Source: Flaccisagitta enflata
Taxonomy: Eukaryota > Chaetognatha > Sagittoidea > Aphragmophora
DNA length: 64,000 nucleotides
Assembly (NCBI GenBank): GCA_965153355.1
Contig: OZ231127.1
Location: 22,568,001 to 22,632,000, forward strand
Direction: 5' to 3'
Shown: positions 34,855-47,611 of the stretch, in pieces
Layout: every line of letters starts with the position of its first letter
Numbering within the stretch: the stretch's first letter is position 1
Notes under the pieces: generated by a model
Seen by the model: only the letters and a program-made list of their open reading frames with translations
Databases searched by the model: none
Told to the model about the DNA's origin: nothing
Program-made: the position numbers and the translations under genes

Positions 34855-34880
34855 TTTTCTTTTTCTTTCTTTCTTCTTCT

Positions 34881-34927
<47 letters not shown>

Positions 34928-35105
34928 TTCTTCTTCTTCTTCTTCTTCTTCTTTTTCTTTTTCTTCTTCTTCTATTTCTTCTTCTATTTCTTCCTCTTCT
35001 TCTTCTTTTTCTTCTTCTTCTATTTCTTCTTCTTCTTTTTCTTCTTCTTCTATTTCTTCTTCTTCTTCTTCTTCTTCTTCTTCTTCTTCTTCTTCTTCTT
35101 TTTCC
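34855..35105. repeat. (TTC)n polypyrimidine array
   Basis: TTC units with CTA, TTTTTC and CCT interruptions. Can form triplex DNA. Poly-Phe and poly-Leu frames are artefacts. Confidence 0.95.
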
Positions 35106-35388
35106 TCTCCCTTTCCTTCTCCCTATCTTTCTTTATTCTCTCTGTTCCCATTCTTTTCATTCTTCTATCTCAATTTGGCCATAGCTGCCGTATTTACCCT
35201 CATCTCTACATAAACGGTGGTAGAATGTTTTTCGTCATGTTCTTCACAAGATATTGTTTACGTTAGAAATGCGAGTTGAAGCGACTTTTCCCCTTTGCCT
35301 TCTTTTCCACTTCCAGACCCGGGGTTCTGACGTTCCTCAGGGCTACTAGCTTATGTATATAATCTCCTTTTTAGCCCCCCCCCCTCCT

Positions 35389-35392
<4 letters not shown>

Positions 35393-35429
<37 letters not shown>

Positions 35430-35435
35430 GAGAAG

Positions 35436-35498
<63 letters not shown>

Positions 35499-35500
35499 AA
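35393..35500. repeat. (GA)n then (GAAA)n
   Basis: About 17 GA units, a short GAAGAGAAGA link, then about 16 GAAA units. Confidence 0.95.
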
Positions 35501-35746
35501 AAAAGATGCGGACATGAAGAGACAAACAGAAAAAATGGAGGAAGGGGGGGAGAAAGAGAGGTGATGTGGGTCAGGGGTTAGAATAAGGGAGATGTGTGGA
35601 GGGATAGGTGATAGGTAGTCGGTGTTAAAGCTGACGCAGACAAAACGAGAAAATGGCGGTCAAGTACTTTGCTTTCACATTCAGAACAGCAAACTTTTCT
35701 TGATCGTTTTTCCAAATTCATCAAGCTGCCAATCACTGTCAAGTCC

Positions 35747-35752
<6 letters not shown>

Positions 35753-35812
<60 letters not shown>
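35753..35812. repeat. (TC)n microsatellite
   Basis: About 29 uninterrupted CT units. Confidence 0.95.
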
Positions 35813-35813
<1 letters not shown>

Positions 35814-36889
35814 GATTTATCTCCTCACTAGGCAAAAAAAGACAGTCTTCAAAAAAGAAAGAATTTCACATATACAGATATTCACTTCTATTGATCGTTG
35901 TTTCTCTTTTTGTTTTATTTTTGTGTGGTAGCGAAGGGCGGGGATTGAGCACTTGAACCATCTTTAAAAAGGAAGCTGAATCTCGAGGGGGCAATCACAG
36001 TTAAACTTAAAGCTGGTGTTTATCTTACTTTATTTAGTTTTACCGGGTCTGGGGGGTTTTAGCGCAGAGGGTGATTGGGTTTTTCGCCCCGTTTGGGGAT
36101 TTTGATGGGTGGATCCAAACTGGGGGGTTTACATGCCGGCCGAGTGATATTTCTTGAGTGCCCAACCTTCAAAAGTGTATCGGAGGGTGAAATAATGCCG
36201 CTGGTAGTATTTTTTTAGAAAGGTGTCGTCGAATGAAGTGTCAGGGAGAGATGGCTCGAGCTGCCAATATCATTTTTTTAAACGTTTTCACATACTTTTC
36301 CGATTACTAAGACCCACGTGAAATACACGAAATCTGGTTGATATCTCAGCAAATTAATGTATGTTCTATCTGGTTCTTTGGACACTTTATCATACGTACT
36401 CGAAATGCACATAAAATGTGGACATGGCAGATTTCTAACCATTTCAGGAAACAAGTGAAAAATAACCAGTATGTTCGGTCTTCAGAGTAAGAACTGTCCT
36501 CATCCCAGCTCGTGTGAAAGCCAAAATCTACAAATATTTGACTTTTTTCACCAAATATCTGAACTGTAACTTAGTGGAACCACCGTGACAATAGATTTGA
36601 TTGCCTAGACAACGATTCGTGAACCATGTGTGAACAAATCTACGACCACGAAAAGAATTGAGTATTATCGGTTTATCGATTGAATAATTCGCGGGAGAGG
36701 TAACCTTGGATTAAGTGGGAAAATAAAGAAGGAAAGAAAATTAGCGCATTTCTCGCGTATTGCGGATATTTCTTCACCGAATCGTTCACTCCAGCCTCTG
36801 ATAAGGAAATACTTCGCTTTGAGTCTTTGACTAGCTTCAATTGAAGAGAAACACAAACAGAATGGAATGGTGGAGGAATGAAACGGCTG

Positions 36890-36893
<4 letters not shown>
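35813..36893. other. No gene seen
   Basis: Unique-looking AT-rich sequence. No conserved frame or repeat recognised. Confidence 0.4.
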
Positions 36894-36952
<59 letters not shown>

Positions 36953-36954
36953 AA
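36894..36954. repeat. (GAAA)n microsatellite
   Basis: About 15 units, pure. Confidence 0.95.
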
Positions 36955-37746
36955 ATGCTCAGTATGGCCGTTCGTTTAAACGCTAATCTGAGCTGTGATG
37001 ACAGACATAACAAGGAACTAAGGTGGATGAATAACATTGTAATAAGAGAATAAAGTTAAATAAGAATGAAAGTAAGACTACTTTCTTTGTCTGAAACGAT
37101 TGCCGTAAGGAGAAAATAGCGAAGCTATCTCAGACTCAGGGCCAGAGGCTGACAAATTGAACATGTGCGAGCTCAACAATGGAGAATAGAAAGGGAATTT
37201 GAACAATTGACTCCTTATGTACATATAGTTCTACAAAAGACCACTTTTTTAAGAACATTTAAAGAGTGAAAGTTACAAGAATACGATAAAAGCTGTGACG
37301 TCACGAATGAATTACAAGAGGGGAAAGAGACTGAGACTGAGATGAGAGGGGAAACGTGAAGCACTTATTCTTTTGAAAAAGGACTTTTTATGTGTAGACT
37401 GTTGAGAGCAGAGGAGAATTTTAGAGGCGTGTTGGTGGCAATTTGAAGGGGGGTTGAAGGGCTGCAGTCTCGGAATTATGACCATTTAAACGATGAATCA
37501 GCAGTGGCGGCAACTATTTCCTTCAGTTTTCCTTTGTTCTCAATTGTTTTTAGTAGATCCTTTTAGGTGGTCATTCTCCCCTTCCTTTACTTTACTTTAA
37601 TAACGATTAAATTTTTGAAGTTTTATTCCCAACTTATCACTTACGCCAGCAGACCAACCCATCAGCCTTTCGAATTGCATGAGAATAGAATGAAAGTTTC
37701 TTCAATTCTTTTATCGGCCGATTCCCCTAGACGCAATTCAAAATAT
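36955..37746. other. No gene seen
   Basis: Nothing identifiable in this stretch. Confidence 0.4.
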
Positions 37747-38427
37747 TCTTTTAGATGCGTCCTCGTATCTATATACACTTTTTTTTTTAGTATGGACAAA
37801 GTTTATAAGGACATGAGGCTGAAATTTTGCCAAAAATTAAGGACATTTTAAGGACAAAGCCCAGCCTCAGATTTGTAAAAAAAATTTTTGATTAAAAATT
37901 TAGATTGTTTTTACGCAACTTCTTAAAGAAAATAACTATGTTTATAGAAAATAATAATATTCATTTTTGCTTACTAATATATGATATTTTAATATGAACA
38001 ACTACAAAGCAATTATTGTCACATCTGACTTTTATTGAACATCAGTTATTTCAATGCATAAAACATAAACTAAAAAATCATAGGAAAAAAGTAAAGACAC
38101 ACTAAAGACGTTTCAGCCTAAAATTTGTAAAAATCTAAGGACACCCCAGCGTCAGAAAAAATTTACTGGTCCTTATAAAAAAAAAGTGTAATAGGCTGTG
38201 TCCGTTGGTTGATCGGTCAGTTGGTAACGCCTTCATAAAAAGCATCAGAATCTTGCTGTTTGTTAAGAGAAACATTGTACCAAGTAGAAGTAAACATAAT
38301 ACATTAATAATTCATTCATCAAATCATTCATTCATTCATTCATTCATTCATTCATTCATTCATTCATTCATTAACAAACAACATTCATCCATAAAAAACA
38401 TTCATTCAAAGGCCCACTTGGCCTTGT
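37747..38427 (+). mobile_element. Family H element, subfamily C, hairpin h3, split by a TA element
   Basis: The head AGATGCGTCCTCGTATCTATA lies at 37752-37775. The body resumes at 38189 with TAATAGGCTGTGTCCG, GTTGATCGG, a (CATT)n run at 38320-38372 and the 3' end AAGGCCCACTTGGCCTTGTT, a perfect h3. Removing 37776-38190 restores the normal order. Confidence 0.85.
37776..38188. mobile_element. 413-bp TIR element with TA target duplication
   Basis: CACTTTTTTTTTTAG at the left, ATAAAAAAAAAGTG at the right, TA on both sides. Inner inverted similarity includes TATAAGGAC and AGGCTGAAA. It is the same family as the element at 24948-25827, judged by the ends. AT-rich, no ORF. Confidence 0.8.
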
Positions 38428-38428
38428 T

Positions 38429-38931
38429 ATGTTATGTTCTCAAGGAGTATCACTGATTACAACCGACCAACCTATATCTTCCTCTGTGCGTATCGCTTAA
38501 CGAACCCAGCGTAGAAAGTTTGTAGATCCGGGTCTTCGCTCTTTTTCATCAGGTGCTAAATAGTAACAACAAAAAACGGTAAAGGCGCTACAAACGGATT
38601 TTCTAGGCCCTTTTGTGTTAAAACTGGAAATATGTGTCAAAATTTCTTTCGGCCAAGTCATATGAAATTAGGAAGAAAAGCAAGAAGAATAAAACGGGAA
38701 GAAAGGAAATTTTCTTTTGTTCTTCAATTTTTCTAGTGAAAAGTTGAAGACGCTTGCTTCAATATGTGAAAATTTGTTCTTTTTTTTTCTTTTTGTTTGT
38801 TTTCTTTTGTTTCTCATACAAGACTCGGCCCTCTTCGCTAAAATGTAGGAATTCAAATTAGCTCATTTCCCCACGGGGCATGAAGGAGGCTAATTACTTT
38901 CACTTAATCAATAACATGCTCTCATGAAATT

Positions 38932-38981
<50 letters not shown>

Positions 38982-39333
38982 GACAATGCAATGATGATCA
39001 TGAAGATGATGCGTTGAACATGATGGATCATTAATAACAACAAACTTACAGCAACAAAGCAACAACAACTACGCTCTCTATAAAAGTGTATACATTCTAT
39101 ATATTTAATGGGAACGACGAAATTCGATCGGACGACAAACGAGTCCCAGTCTGAAACTTCTTATCAGTCATTTCGTCCACTTTTATCATCGAGTTCACGT
39201 TAGCTCATCGAACCAAAATTTTTTTATTCATAAATTTTATATGTTAGACATCGAGTTTAAAACAAAGGTATGTACGTTGTAAGTTCATATAAGCATTTTT
39301 TGGGGGATCCAAAATACCCTATCAAGCAAGGTA
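38429..39333. other. No gene seen; short (GAT)n
   Basis: Contains a pure (GAT)n run at 38932-38980. Otherwise unremarkable. Confidence 0.45.
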
Positions 39334-39515
39334 TTTTTAGTCGCGTGCACGCGACTCTACAACCCGCTTTGTCCGTCGGTCCGTCGGTCACACTTTATTT
39401 TTTTTTATGTTTTGATTTCTTTGACCTCACTGCTCCTGCCCAAATGGTCTGGTGACCTCAAATATGGCCCCTGCCCACCGCAGGCGACTTCGGTAGCCGT
39501 GTATCCGGCCTTGTT
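39334..39515 (+). mobile_element. Family H element, subfamily B, hairpin h1
   Basis: AGTCGCGTGCACGCGACT at the 5' end is a perfect palindrome. Very short GTCGGTCC microsatellite, GCTCCTGCCCAAATGG, h1 end. The 3' arm reads GCAGGCGACT, one change from complementarity. Confidence 0.93.
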
Positions 39516-40474
39516 CTTCTAAACCTAAGTCAATACTTCATGCATTTTCAAACGGGGATGGGGGTCCTCTCAACCCGGAGGACGCATCGCGAGCGCGAAA
39601 TTGGTTGCGCTCTTTCGGATGGGAATAAATTTTCATATCAAGTTTTTTTATTCTAACGCAAACAAATGTTAATTTCGGATTTATTTACAGCTCGCTGGCT
39701 CGGCCTGATTTCACATGCAGCGAACTCTTTAATCAATCGATGAACTCTTTAATCAATCGATCTTTATTCCCGCGACCTTTTAGCATCTGTAATAAACGCT
39801 GATCACATGGGAAAATTTTTGAATCTTAACTAAAACAAATTAAAAAAATCTTTTTTACTTACTTAGATGAGTTGAAATATTACTTTGATTTGCTGAGGAA
39901 ATTATCTTATCATAATTTTAGAAAAAAAACTACTCTTTAATTCAAATTTTCTATTTTGAAAAAACAAAACAAATAAAGATAATTTTTTTTGAAGACAGTA
40001 GATCAAGGGTTTTCTGCAATGTTTTGTTCACGCGTTTCTTTAAGGCGCGATCTATTTTTTCACTATGTCCGTCCGTCTTAGTCCGATTGTTCAAGATCAG
40101 AACAATGTTTTTTCTAATATTTCTTTTCCAATGGACTAAGAATTGACTGTACTGAGCTTTTAACGCTTCGTCCCTCATCGGTGATGGGAGTCTAATTCAG
40201 ACGCACCCAATTCCGATCGAAAAATTCGTTCACATCGGTTTTTTTCGTAAACATTTCATATTGAATGTCGGATGTTTTTATGCAAGAGACCAAACCAACA
40301 ACGATGCAGTAAATCAGTATGACCTATCAGTCTCATTGTCTGTCATATCTGCAACGATGGAATCTGTCCGTCACATCTGTCCGTGTTGGTCCACCATATT
40401 TGCCTGTCTGTGCACTCTGTGCCGCTCCAATGTAAAGACTGCTTACAATTCCAACTATCCCAAAAGTTGGTTAT
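39516..40474. other. No gene seen; 20-bp tandem duplication
   Basis: GAACTCTTTAATCAATCGAT is present twice in tandem at 39721-39761. Nothing else. Confidence 0.45.
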
Positions 40475-41285
40475 TATTGCTCAGAATGGTGGACAGGGAC
40501 CAGACAAACATGAAACTGGAAAAAAAAGATACATTTGGGGGGTCAGGGGGTCCCCAGGGAGCTATTTTGGGGTGATTTCATGGCCCGGTGACTAAAATCA
40601 TTGAAAATCATGATTTTTAGAGCATTCAAGCTTATTTCTTTGGTTAGAATGGTGGACAGGGACCAGACAAACATACAACTAGAAAAAAAAAATACATTTG
40701 GGGGGTCAGGGGGTCCCCAGGGGGCTATTATGGGGCGATTTCATGGCCTGACAACTAAAATCATTGAAAATCTTGATTTTTAGAGCATTCAAGCTTATCT
40801 CTTTAGTAAAAAATTGTGAACAAGCACCATTGAAGTATACATTAAGTAGTAAAATAAATTCAAGGGGGTCTGGGGGCCCCAGGGAACTGTTTCTGGGGCC
40901 ATTTCACGGCGCAGCAACCAAAAAACATCAAATCTAGATTTTTAGAGCATTTAAGCTTATGCTTATTAAAAATATTGTGCACAGGCGTCATAAAAATATA
41001 CATTTAATTGTAAAATATATTCTAGGGGGTCAGAGGGCCCCTAGGGAACTGTTTTTGTGGCTATTTTATGGCGCCACAAAAAAAGATCATTGAAAATCTT
41101 GATTTTGAGAGCATTAAAGATAATTATTTTTATAAATATTGCAAACAGGCAAGGGGGCCCCAAGGGAACAGTCTTTGGGGCAATTTGATAATGGTGCAAT
41201 AACGACTATGGAAAATCTTTGACTTAAAAGCATCTAGGCTTATGGTTGTTCTTGAAAATAGTGAACTAGGACCTGACAAACATAA
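40475..41285. repeat. About 162-bp satellite, five diverging units
   Basis: The landmark GAGCATT(C/T)AAGCTTAT falls at about 40620, 40783 and 40945, with degraded forms at 41108 and 41229. Each unit has a GC-rich core such as GGGGTCAGGGGGTCCCC, then AAAATCATTGAAAATC. Identity decreases to the right, as at the decaying edge of an array. Confidence 0.85.
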
Positions 41286-41459
41286 ATAAAAAAAGAGAAG
41301 ACATAATTGTGGGTAAGTGGGTTTTTTAGAAGTGGGGCAGGGGTTAGAGGAGTGGGCAAGGTGCAAGGGTTATCACAGGAAGAATAAACTTTAATTTACT
41401 TATGCTTCAAGAAAATCTCCATGCTGAATAAACTGACAGACATGACAATGATTTTTTCC

Positions 41460-42700
41460 CTCTGCTTCTTCTCCCCTCTTCTTCTCCCCTCATCTTCTTC
41501 TTCCCTCTCCTTCTTCCCTCATCTTCTTCCCTCTTCTTCTTCCCTCCCCTTTATCTTCTTCTTCCCTCTCCTTCTTCCCTCATCTTCTTCTTCCCTCTTC
41601 TTCTTCCCTCCCCTTTATCTTCTTCTTCCCTCTTCTTCTTCTTCTTCTTCTTCCCTCTTCTTCTTCCCTCTCCTTCTTCTTCCCTCTTCTTCTTCTTCCC
41701 TCTTCTTCTTCTTCCCTCTTCCCTCTTCTTCCTTCTTCCCTCTTCTTCTTCTTCTTCTTCTTCTTCTTCTTCTTCCCTCTTCTTCTTCTTCCCTCTTCTT
41801 CTTCTTCCCTCTTCCCTCTTCTTCTTCTTCCCTCTTCCCTCTTCTTCCTTCTTCCCTCTTCTTCTTCTTCTTCTTCCCTCTTCTTCCTTCTTCCCTCTTC
41901 TTCTTCTTCTTCTTCTTCTTCTTCTTCTTCTTCTTCTTCTTCTTCTTCTTCTTCTTCTTCTTCTTCTTCTTCTTCTTCTTCTTCTTCTTCTTCTTTTTCT
42001 TCCTTCTTCTTTTTCTTCTTTTTCTTCCTTCTTCTTCTTCTGCTTTTTCTTCTTCTTCTCTTTCTTCTTCTCATCCTTCTTCTTCCTTCTTCTTCTCCTT
42101 CTTCATCTCCTTATTCTTCTTCTCTCTTGTTCTCTTTTATCCTCTTCTTCTTCTTCTTCTTCTTATTTCTCTCTACTTGCTCTCCTTCCTCTTCTTCCTC
42201 TTCATGTTCTTCTTTTCTTACTATTCCCTCTTTTTGATACCCTATGTTTTTCGTTTTTTTTTCATTTTCTACCTTTTTTTTCCCTTCTTTGTTCTTGTAT
42301 ACTTCTTCTTCTACCTCCCTCTACTTCTTCCTCCTTCTTCTTCTTCCTCCCTCTTCTTCTCATTTTTCCTGTATTCCTTCCCTCATCCTCTTATTCCCTC
42401 TTCTATTTCTAGTGAAAACAGCACAGACAATGTGCCAATTTATGCTACTCTGCTTTACATACTGCACGTTGCTGCTTCTTCTTCTTCTTCTTCTTCTTCT
42501 TCTTCTTCTTCTTCTTCTTCTTCTTCTTCTTCTTCCTTTTCTTCTCCTTCTTCTCCTTCTTCTTCCTCTTCTCTTATTTATGAACCCAACATTTATTTTG
42601 CTCTCCTTTATCATGATTTACTTGAACAATCAACATCTTAAACATCATCATCCTCCTCCTCTTCCTCCTCCTCCTCCTCCTCCTCTAACCCCACCACAAC
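41460..42700. repeat. CTT/CCT polypyrimidine tract with compound repeats
   Basis: Over 1 kb of almost pure pyrimidine on the plus strand: CTTCCCTCTTCTT-type units at 41460-41890, (CTT)n at 41895-41995, mixed to 42370, again (CTT)n at 42473-42535, and (CCT)n at 42649-42690. A short non-repetitive interval (42410-42472) lies inside. The Ser/Leu/Phe frames are not genes. Confidence 0.93.
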
Positions 42701-43559
42701 AAGATATCTAATACAAAATTTATGTAGTGTGGTTATTCATCAAGGGGTTTCATGTTATTGTAATGAAAGCAAATCTAGTTATTTAAGCAACTAAGAGAGA
42801 ATTTTACTTCATTGGCGATATAAAATGAAGCTCTATATTTCGTTAAAAATGGCCGTAAAAAAAAGTATCGTCGAGTATCCGTCCCAATTTTTTTTGTGGA
42901 GCTTCCTAACTACCTAATTAATGAATGCATAAAAAGAAAAAGGGGGACAAGGGGGGTACCTGACCCCTAAAAATACTAAAAATTGACCTCCTAGAGGGGT
43001 TTCACGTAGTTATTTCTTTGTTATTTACGTACTTTTGACGAAGTATAACTCCGCAAAAAATCACTTTCTGGCCAAAACAAAATTAGTTTTAGACAGCCCT
43101 AGGTGTCCTCTAACTACCCTGAAAATTTCAGCAGCTTTGGAAAAAGTCAGTTTTTTGCTCTTTTTCCCCCTCCTCCTCATTTTGGGTGGTTTGGGTGGTT
43201 TGGGTGGTTCCCGATATGCTGGGTTGCCCAAATTTTGGGTTTCTATTTTTTTGGTCCTAGATAGTATTCTGATTGAAAAAAACCAGATTGATTCCTCATT
43301 TTTAATACTATTTTTAACGATTTGGAATTTTGAGCAAAAAGAAGCACAAAGTGCTGTGTCATTTCTTGTTTTCGCCCAACATCCTCCGTGATTTCGTATG
43401 TTTATCTCTGACATTTTGGCTTTGTCCTATCCTACTCTTGATGGGCCAATTATGCCTTTTAAAGGTGCAGTATTCTGTAGTGCCTAGCCTCTTCCTTAAT
43501 ATCCTCGTCAATCGGACGGTTAAATCACAGTGGGCTTTTTTGGGCAAACCTTTCTCAAA
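42701..43559. other. No gene seen
   Basis: Mostly unique. GGTTTGGGTG is repeated three times near 43190. The open frames on both strands at 43035-43414 lack recognisable protein features. Confidence 0.4.
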
Positions 43560-44225
43560 ACCTCCAGAAGCTTCTTACCTAATTTTTTTTGCACAGTTGA
43601 ACCCTATATGTGTAATAAATGCCCTAGCAAGCAAAAATATCCAGCTTTATGGGCCCCAGGGGCCCCAAAGGGCCCTAAAGGACCCGAAAACAGGTTTTTG
43701 AGGAATTTGAGGGTTTTTTTCAATGTTATCATTTTCTATTTTGGTTATTTATGGTAAATTTCAACCATATTAATGTAATAGATGCCCTAGCAAGATAGAA
43801 TTTCCAGAGGTAAGGGCCCTAGGGGCCCCTAACGGCCCCCAAAGGCCGTAAAAGTAGGTTTTTTAGGCTTTATTAAGCTTTTTTCGCATAAAATCAGGTT
43901 TTATTTTTATGTACAGTGTAAATTTCATCTTTGTTAATGTAATAGAGGTTTTACCAAGTAAAATTTTTGGGTGTTATGGGCCCTAGGGGCCCCTAGAGAT
44001 CGTAAAAGTAGGTTTTTTAGACTATTTTTGTTTTTTTTTGCTAACAATCATGGGGTTTTTTGTTGTAAATTTTAATGTTGTTAATGTGAAAGAGGTTTTA
44101 GCAAGCAAGATCTTAAAACATTATGGGCCTCAAGGGCCCCTGGGGACCCTAAAAGACGTTTTTTTTTAGCCAAAAAAGAGCATTTTTTCAATCTTGATTT
44201 TTTTTTTTAAATATCGCAAATTTCC
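43560..44225. repeat. About 163-bp satellite, four diverging units
   Basis: The palindromic core GGGCCCYAGGGGCCCC is at about 43651, 43814 and 43978, with a weaker form at 44125. Each core is preceded by a CCTAGCAAG-like block and followed by AAAGTAGGTTTTTTAGG. Same period and GC-core/AT-body design as the array at 40475, so the two may be distant relatives. Confidence 0.83.
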
Positions 44226-44251
44226 ACCCTATAAGTGAGGAATAGGCCTTA

Positions 44252-44823
<572 letters not shown>

Positions 44824-45072
44824 GTCATAGTGAAGCTACTCCCGCGAGTCCCGCTCGCTGTGATTCGACTGCCCTAATTTCATAGTGTAATCATGGGTCA
44901 TGATTTCATCTACCATTTCTACATTTGGAATCAACTCCAAGATTCCACTAGGCTAGTGGAGGATGGAGGAGGGAGGAGTTGAAGGAGGAACTCCTCCATG
45001 TAATCATGCACTTGTTAAGGGCATGAAATCATGAAGGAGGAATCATTTTTTTAACCATCCTAACAAAATTAG

Positions 45073-46541
45073 TAGGGCCGGCAGTAGTTAAGGATTTCAA
45101 ATTAACTAGTTAATAGTTAACTAACTACTTTTTTGCCTAGTTAACTACTAAAGTAGTTAAAACCAACTTCCATTGTTATCAAGCGTAAAATCTTTGGTAA
45201 GCCATATATCCCTCAGTTATCAAGTCAGTTTTCTCCATCTTATAATGTTTTTGAAATCTATCTTGATGGAATAATGATCATAGAATCAGTTCAAATGACA
45301 AATAATGATTGTTTCAAGATTATAACTAAATGAGAAGCAACAGAATAGATTTCCCAAGACAAGTAGTTTCATAGAAAGCAAAGACTGTCAACACTTTTGT
45401 TAGAGCGAGGACCTTTCTTTTTAGAAACACAGTCCTGCTGCATTGAAGACTTTTCAGCCCTGACAAAAGACACAGAGGTTGTTGAACAACCAGTTTATTT
45501 TTAGTCGTGTACACGCGACTCTACATCCCGCTTTGTCCGTCTATCCGTCGGTCGGTTGGTCTGTTGGTCTGTCACACTTTTACTTTTTTTTATCAATTTT
45601 ATTTCTTTATGTCATTTTAAGTCATTCTAGGGTATACTAGGGTATACTAAGTCATTCTAAGTCATTCTAAGACATTCTAAGTCAATCTGTAAGTCTTGCA
45701 CGCGACTTATAGGTGTTGGCCTTGTTTATATTAACAGGGTGATTAATCAATGAACAAGCCAAATTGTTCAAAAATCATGAGTACTTGCTTGTAGATGATT
45801 CCATATCTGATGTCCTTTGCTTCAATAAACTTGAGGGGTTTTCGTAGTGGGCATATTATCTAGATTTTACTTAGATTTTCCCTATGTAATATCTCAATAA
45901 TTTTCCTAATGCAAAAACCCCTTTAATTCACAGAAAACTCAAACAAGATTAAAAAGTAGACTGGCAGACAGGCTGACAGACTGACAGATAACCATTCAAT
46001 TTAGTTCAATTGATGAGGTAGAATATTATATAAGATAGAAAAAAATTAAAAACATTTACTTGAGCATTGATAGTCTGAAGAAGTGGGTCTTATTGAAAGG
46101 ACCAAAAAGACGATATGAACTGAGAAGGATGATTGGAATTACCAAAGAGGCAGATTAGACTTGGGTCTAATGACCTAATTGAAATAGTCCAGAATTCCTG
46201 ACCCATTCTGGATTACTTGCCATAATGCTATGATGATTCCACATATTGGTGCATAAAACACTATCAGGACGTGATTTTTATATCATGACCATTTTCAGTT
46301 ATGAATTGATGCATTCAGAGTACAAACGCACAAATGTAATTGTAGACACTATTTTGAACAAAAAAGCAGGCTTACAAATCTATTCTTAAAAGCTTGGAGT
46401 GTTTCAAAGGACTAAACAATTTAACACTCACTTTTATTGTTTTAACTATTTCAACTAGTTAATTTGGTCTAGTTAACTACTACCATTTTCAGAAAATTAA
46501 CTAGTTAACTAACTAGTTAAAGTTAACTACTGCCGGTCCTA
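45073..46541. mobile_element. Non-autonomous hAT-type element with perfect 8-bp TSD
   Basis: The left end TAGGGCCGGCAGTAGTTAA and the right end TTAACTACTGCCGGTCCTA are inverted copies with one mismatch. The flanking 8 bp AAAATTAG is identical on both sides (45065-45072 and 46542-46549). The subterminal regions are dense in AACTAGTTAA and AGTTAACTA motifs on both sides, as expected for transposase binding sites. 1469 bp long including a nested family H copy, with no transposase frame. The 8-bp duplication and the TAGGG-type end are hAT hallmarks. Confidence 0.85.
45498..45726 (+). mobile_element. Family H element, subfamily B, inside the hAT element
   Basis: TTTTTAGTCGTGTACACGCGACT head, GTCGGTTGGTC microsatellite, several TAAGTCATTC decamers at 45627-45690, 3' arm GCACGCGACT, and a shortened 3' end GTTGGCCTTGTT. 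Its position dates it as younger than the hAT insertion. Confidence 0.87.
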
Positions 46542-46549
46542 AAAATTAG

Positions 46550-47297
46550 TCACTAATTATTCATCAATTTACAAGAAGTAAACAATATGCATAACAAGAA
46601 CTTTTATACCATACCCATGTTTTTTTTCTTTGTCATTTTCTGTTGCATCGCATTTTGATAATCATTGTTTAAGTCACAGAAACTCAATAATTTTCCCAAA
46701 AAAAGTACATAAAGTGCTCATTGATTGATTAAGTACAGTTGAACCTTGCTTTGATGGACCCATCACTAACGAAATTCCGCCTACAACAGATGCCAATTCA
46801 TAGTCCCTACTAGTTAATTTTTTTTTCTTTGGTTGGCAATAACAGAAGTCTAAAAAAAGTTTGCCATGATTGTCAGTGTGATATCATAAAAATGAAATCA
46901 TCTCTTTATGGTTAAGACACTACTAACCGACAAAGTTCCTTCACCCTAACTTTGAGAAAAAAAAAACAGCCCTAACAACAGATCAACTCAAATCAAACCC
47001 TTCTAAAGATCATAAAATGCTCCATGATTTTCCACGCACCTAAGCATATGTCAATGGCCCCTTTCAAGCTACTTTCATGCATATGAGAATAATAATGTTA
47101 ACAGTCAACAGTGTTCAAGTATCGCACTAAACACCATTAAACACTCAATGACATTTACAAAATGTTTTGGGTGCCTTATTATGATATCTACATTGTTCAA
47201 TTTAGTTGCTTTCAGTCACTACATCATCAGCAGGAGACAGAAACAATTGATGGAAACTAGAGGTGAAAGAGAGCGAGAGATGCAGTAACTAAAGAGT
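46550..47297. other. No gene seen; possible pogo-type terminal sequence
   Basis: TA followed by CAGTTGAACCTTGCTTTG at 46734 looks like a pogo/Tigger-style terminal repeat, but no matching inverted end was found downstream. Confidence 0.3.
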
Positions 47298-47611
47298 GAC
47301 AAGCCCGACCGGGCAACGATGCGCCCGGACTGTGTCTCTGCGTGTATTGAACATGTGACATGAATAGAGAGACAGATGGAGGAACTGACAGATGGACGAA
47401 CTGACAGATGAACGACTGAGTAGTAAAGGAGGCTCTCAAAATATGTTTGTCGATCATTTGATTCAGTATAGGATCTCACCGAGGCCTAAAACAGCCGAAA
47501 AACGCGATTTCCAAGAAAGCGTAACGGACGGACCGACGGACCGACGGACCGACGGACGGACGGACGGACGGACAGACCCTCTTATAGAGATGCGAGGACG
47601 CATCTAAAAAG
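47298..47611 (-). mobile_element. Family H element, subfamily C, 3' hairpin h4
   Basis: On the minus strand: AGATGCGTCCTCGCATCT hairpin, CTATAAGAGGG, GTCC/GTCGG microsatellite at 47524-47573, then a 3' arm GGCGCATCG and a terminal hairpin GCCCG-GT-CGGGC before CTTGTC. The 3' hairpin differs from h1-h3. Confidence 0.8.

Noticed and set aside
41421-42641. 406-aa Ser/Phe/Leu open frame
   Set aside because: Polypyrimidine tract; open because pyrimidine-only codons contain no stops.
46734-46790. Pogo/Tigger element from a CAGTTGAACCTTGC end
   Set aside because: Only one end seen; no inverted partner or transposase within 1 kb.
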